From NCBI GenBank assembly GCA_003561495.1, contig PWWM01000233.1:1-6756 (forward strand): a DNA stretch of 6,756 nucleotides, written 5' to 3'. This stretch comes from Gammaproteobacteria bacterium. Lineage in GTDB: Bacteria; Pseudomonadota; Gammaproteobacteria; Xanthomonadales; Wenzhouxiangellaceae. The stretch's first letter is position 1. Every line of letters starts with the position of its first letter. The notes under the pieces were generated by a model. It did not search any database and was not told the origin of the DNA. It was given only the letters and a program-made list of their open reading frames with translations. Below, in pieces: positions 5,753 to 6,756 of the stretch. A program made the position numbers and the translations under genes.

Positions 5753-5781
5753 ATTATATCGCTGAACTTGGCTGAATGGAA
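5753..5781 (-). promoter_or_regulatory. Candidate promoter of the rpsP operon
   Basis: A perfect TATAAT -10 (5753-5758, minus strand) lies in the 154-nt gap between ggt and rpsP. The -35 is weak: CTTCCA with an 18-nt spacer matches 3 of 6, TTCCAT with 17 nt only 2 of 6. The stretch after the -10 is TGCGGGT, a GC-rich discriminator of the kind found at stringently controlled ribosomal promoters. Transcription would start near 5746, leaving a leader of about 78 nt. Just inside it, TTGCC and GGCAA (5721-5725, 5741-5745) could form a weak 5' stem. No convincing terminator for ggt is seen in the gap, so read-through from ggt is possible. Confidence 0.5.
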
Positions 5782-5822
5782 GTGGATCAGTCGTTTACAT
5801 CACAATGGATGCAATTGTCCAA

Positions 5823-6756
5823 TCAATCGCCAACTTCAGCGCTGCCGGACTCCCAACGCGGGTCATGGGCGGCCTCGACCCGACCGGTCCGGCGGTCCCA
5901 CATGACCGCATGCATATTGCCCCAGGTTCGACCCCGAATGCTGACCTCGTGGCCGCGTCGTTCGAGTTCCTCGATCTGTTCGCGATTCAGAGTGTCGCGC
6001 TCCAGGGAAATCTCGTCGGGCTGGTACTGATGGTGAAAACGCGGCATCGAAACCCATGACTCGGGACCGTTGCCTTCGATGAAGTCAAGCACCCCGAGCA
6101 TCACCATGGTGATGATGCGCGAGCCGCCTGGTGTACCGATGATCGCGGTGCGCTCGGGCCCGGTGACGATGGTTGGGCTCATCGATGAGAGCATGCGCTT
6201 GTTGGGTTCGATGGCGTTGGCGGCAAAACCGATCAGCCCGTAGGCGTTGGGCTCGCCCGGGGCGGCGGCGAAATCGTCCATTTCGTTGTTCAGCAGCACG
6301 CCGGTACCGGGCGGTGCATAGGCCGCACCATAGGGCAGATTGACCGTCAGCGTCGCCGAGACCAGGTTGCCGGCGCCATCCATCAGCGAAAAGTGAGTGG
6401 TATTGTCGCTTTCCGGAGCCAGGTCCGGATCAGCCGCCAGCGCCGCCGACGGCAGGGCGCGGTCCATGCGAATGGTGGAGCGAAGCCCTGCGGCATAGTG
6501 TGGGCTCAGCAGCATTTCGGTGGGGATTTCAACGAAGTCAGGATCGCCCAGGTACAGGGCGCGATCGCGATACACTCGACGCATGGCTTCCGCAAGCAGA
6601 TGGACCCGGTCGACCGTGTCCATGGCGGTCAGATCAAAGGGTTCGATGATATTGAGCATCTGGGCAATGGCGATGCCGCCCGAGGACGGTGGCGATGCAG
6701 TGATCAACTCGTAACCGCGATAAGTGGTTCGGATCGGCTCGCGCTCGACCACCCGG
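5823..6756 (-). CDS. ggt: Gamma-glutamyltransferase (glutathione hydrolase), C-terminal part; start beyond right edge
   Basis: GGT is a periplasmic Ntn-hydrolase that self-cleaves into large and small subunits and transfers or hydrolyses the gamma-glutamyl group of glutathione. The frame is open to the right edge; the GTG near 6752 is an internal Val codon, so the N terminus, signal peptide and most of the large subunit lie outside. The visible part of the large subunit has PPSSGG and LGDPDFVEIP. The cleavage site/nucleophile is the first Thr of TTHFSLMD (codon 6401-6399), which gives a small subunit of 192 residues (E. coli 190). Small-subunit residues are present: LLNNEMDDF (Glu and Asp of the substrate pocket; Glu as in human GGT, Gln in E. 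coli), SSMSPT (oxyanion hole), GTPGGSRI and PRFHHQ. The lid loop with Tyr (PNAYG, E. coli Tyr444) is present, so it resembles glutathione-type GGTs rather than lidless cephalosporin acylases. It is upstream of and co-directional with rpsP. Confidence 0.96.
   Translation of the reverse strand, partial: RVVEREPIRTTYRGYELITASPPSSGGIAIAQMLNIIEPFDLTAMDTVDRVHLLAEAMRRVYRDRALYLGDPDFVEIPTEMLLSPHYAAGLRSTIRMDRALPSAALAADPDLAPESDNTTHFSLMDGAGNLVSATLTVNLPYGAAYAPPGTGVLLNNEMDDFAAAPGEPNAYGLIGFAANAIEPNKRMLSSMSPTIVTGPERTAIIGTPGGSRIITMVMLGVLDFIEGNGPESWVSMPRFHHQYQPDEISLERDTLNREQIEELERRGHEVSIRGRTWGNMHAVMWDRRTGRVEAAHDPRWESGSAEVGD

Noticed and set aside
5802..5818. ACAAT/ATTGT inverted repeat after the ggt stop as a terminator.
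   Set aside because: Only five AT-rich pairs, 7-nt loop and no T-run.

Overview
The window is about 60% GC by eye and looks like a chromosomal segment from a gammaproteobacterium. The basis is the rpsP-rimM-trmD-rplS cluster, the TrmD, L19, HtpG and GGT sequences close to the E. coli proteins, a sigma-32-like promoter in front of htpG, and an M23 peptidase/bactofilin pair. I cannot name a genus. Nothing looks like a phage, transposon, CRISPR array or plasmid; most genes are conserved core genes.

Layout from left to right. (1) Minus strand: the chaperone gene htpG (121-2055), followed downstream and overlapped by 17 nt by the start of a voltage-gated-type ion channel gene that runs off the left edge (1-137). 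(2) A 249-nt divergent intergenic region (2056-2304) with a heat-shock-type promoter facing htpG and a sigma-70-like candidate facing right, the latter followed by a leader with several small hairpins. (3) Plus strand: a membrane-anchored, coiled-coil M23 peptidoglycan endopeptidase (2305-3258) whose end overlaps a bactofilin gene (3162-3623) by 97 nt; this pair probably acts in cell-shape or localised wall remodelling. (4) A perfect 15-bp bidirectional terminator (3641-3674) between convergent bactofilin and rplS. (5) Minus strand, read right to left: rpsP (5668-5408), rimM (5408-4887), trmD (4886-4113), rplS (4052-3696), the classical ribosomal protein/ribosome maturation/tRNA methylation operon, tightly coupled (TGATG and TGAATG junctions). 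(6) Minus strand, right edge: the 3' part of a gamma-glutamyltransferase gene (5823-6756), holding the whole catalytic small subunit but not the start.

Functionally the window joins protein quality control (HtpG), envelope morphogenesis (M23 plus bactofilin), translation (S16, RimM, TrmD, L19) and glutathione metabolism (GGT). I see no convincing new multi-gene system. The points most worth a second look are the long M23/bactofilin overlap, a 50-nt stretch of 24% GC with a perfect TATAAT inside rimM that may be an internal promoter for trmD-rplS, an alternative upstream start with a hairpin at rplS, and the htpG/ion-channel overlap.
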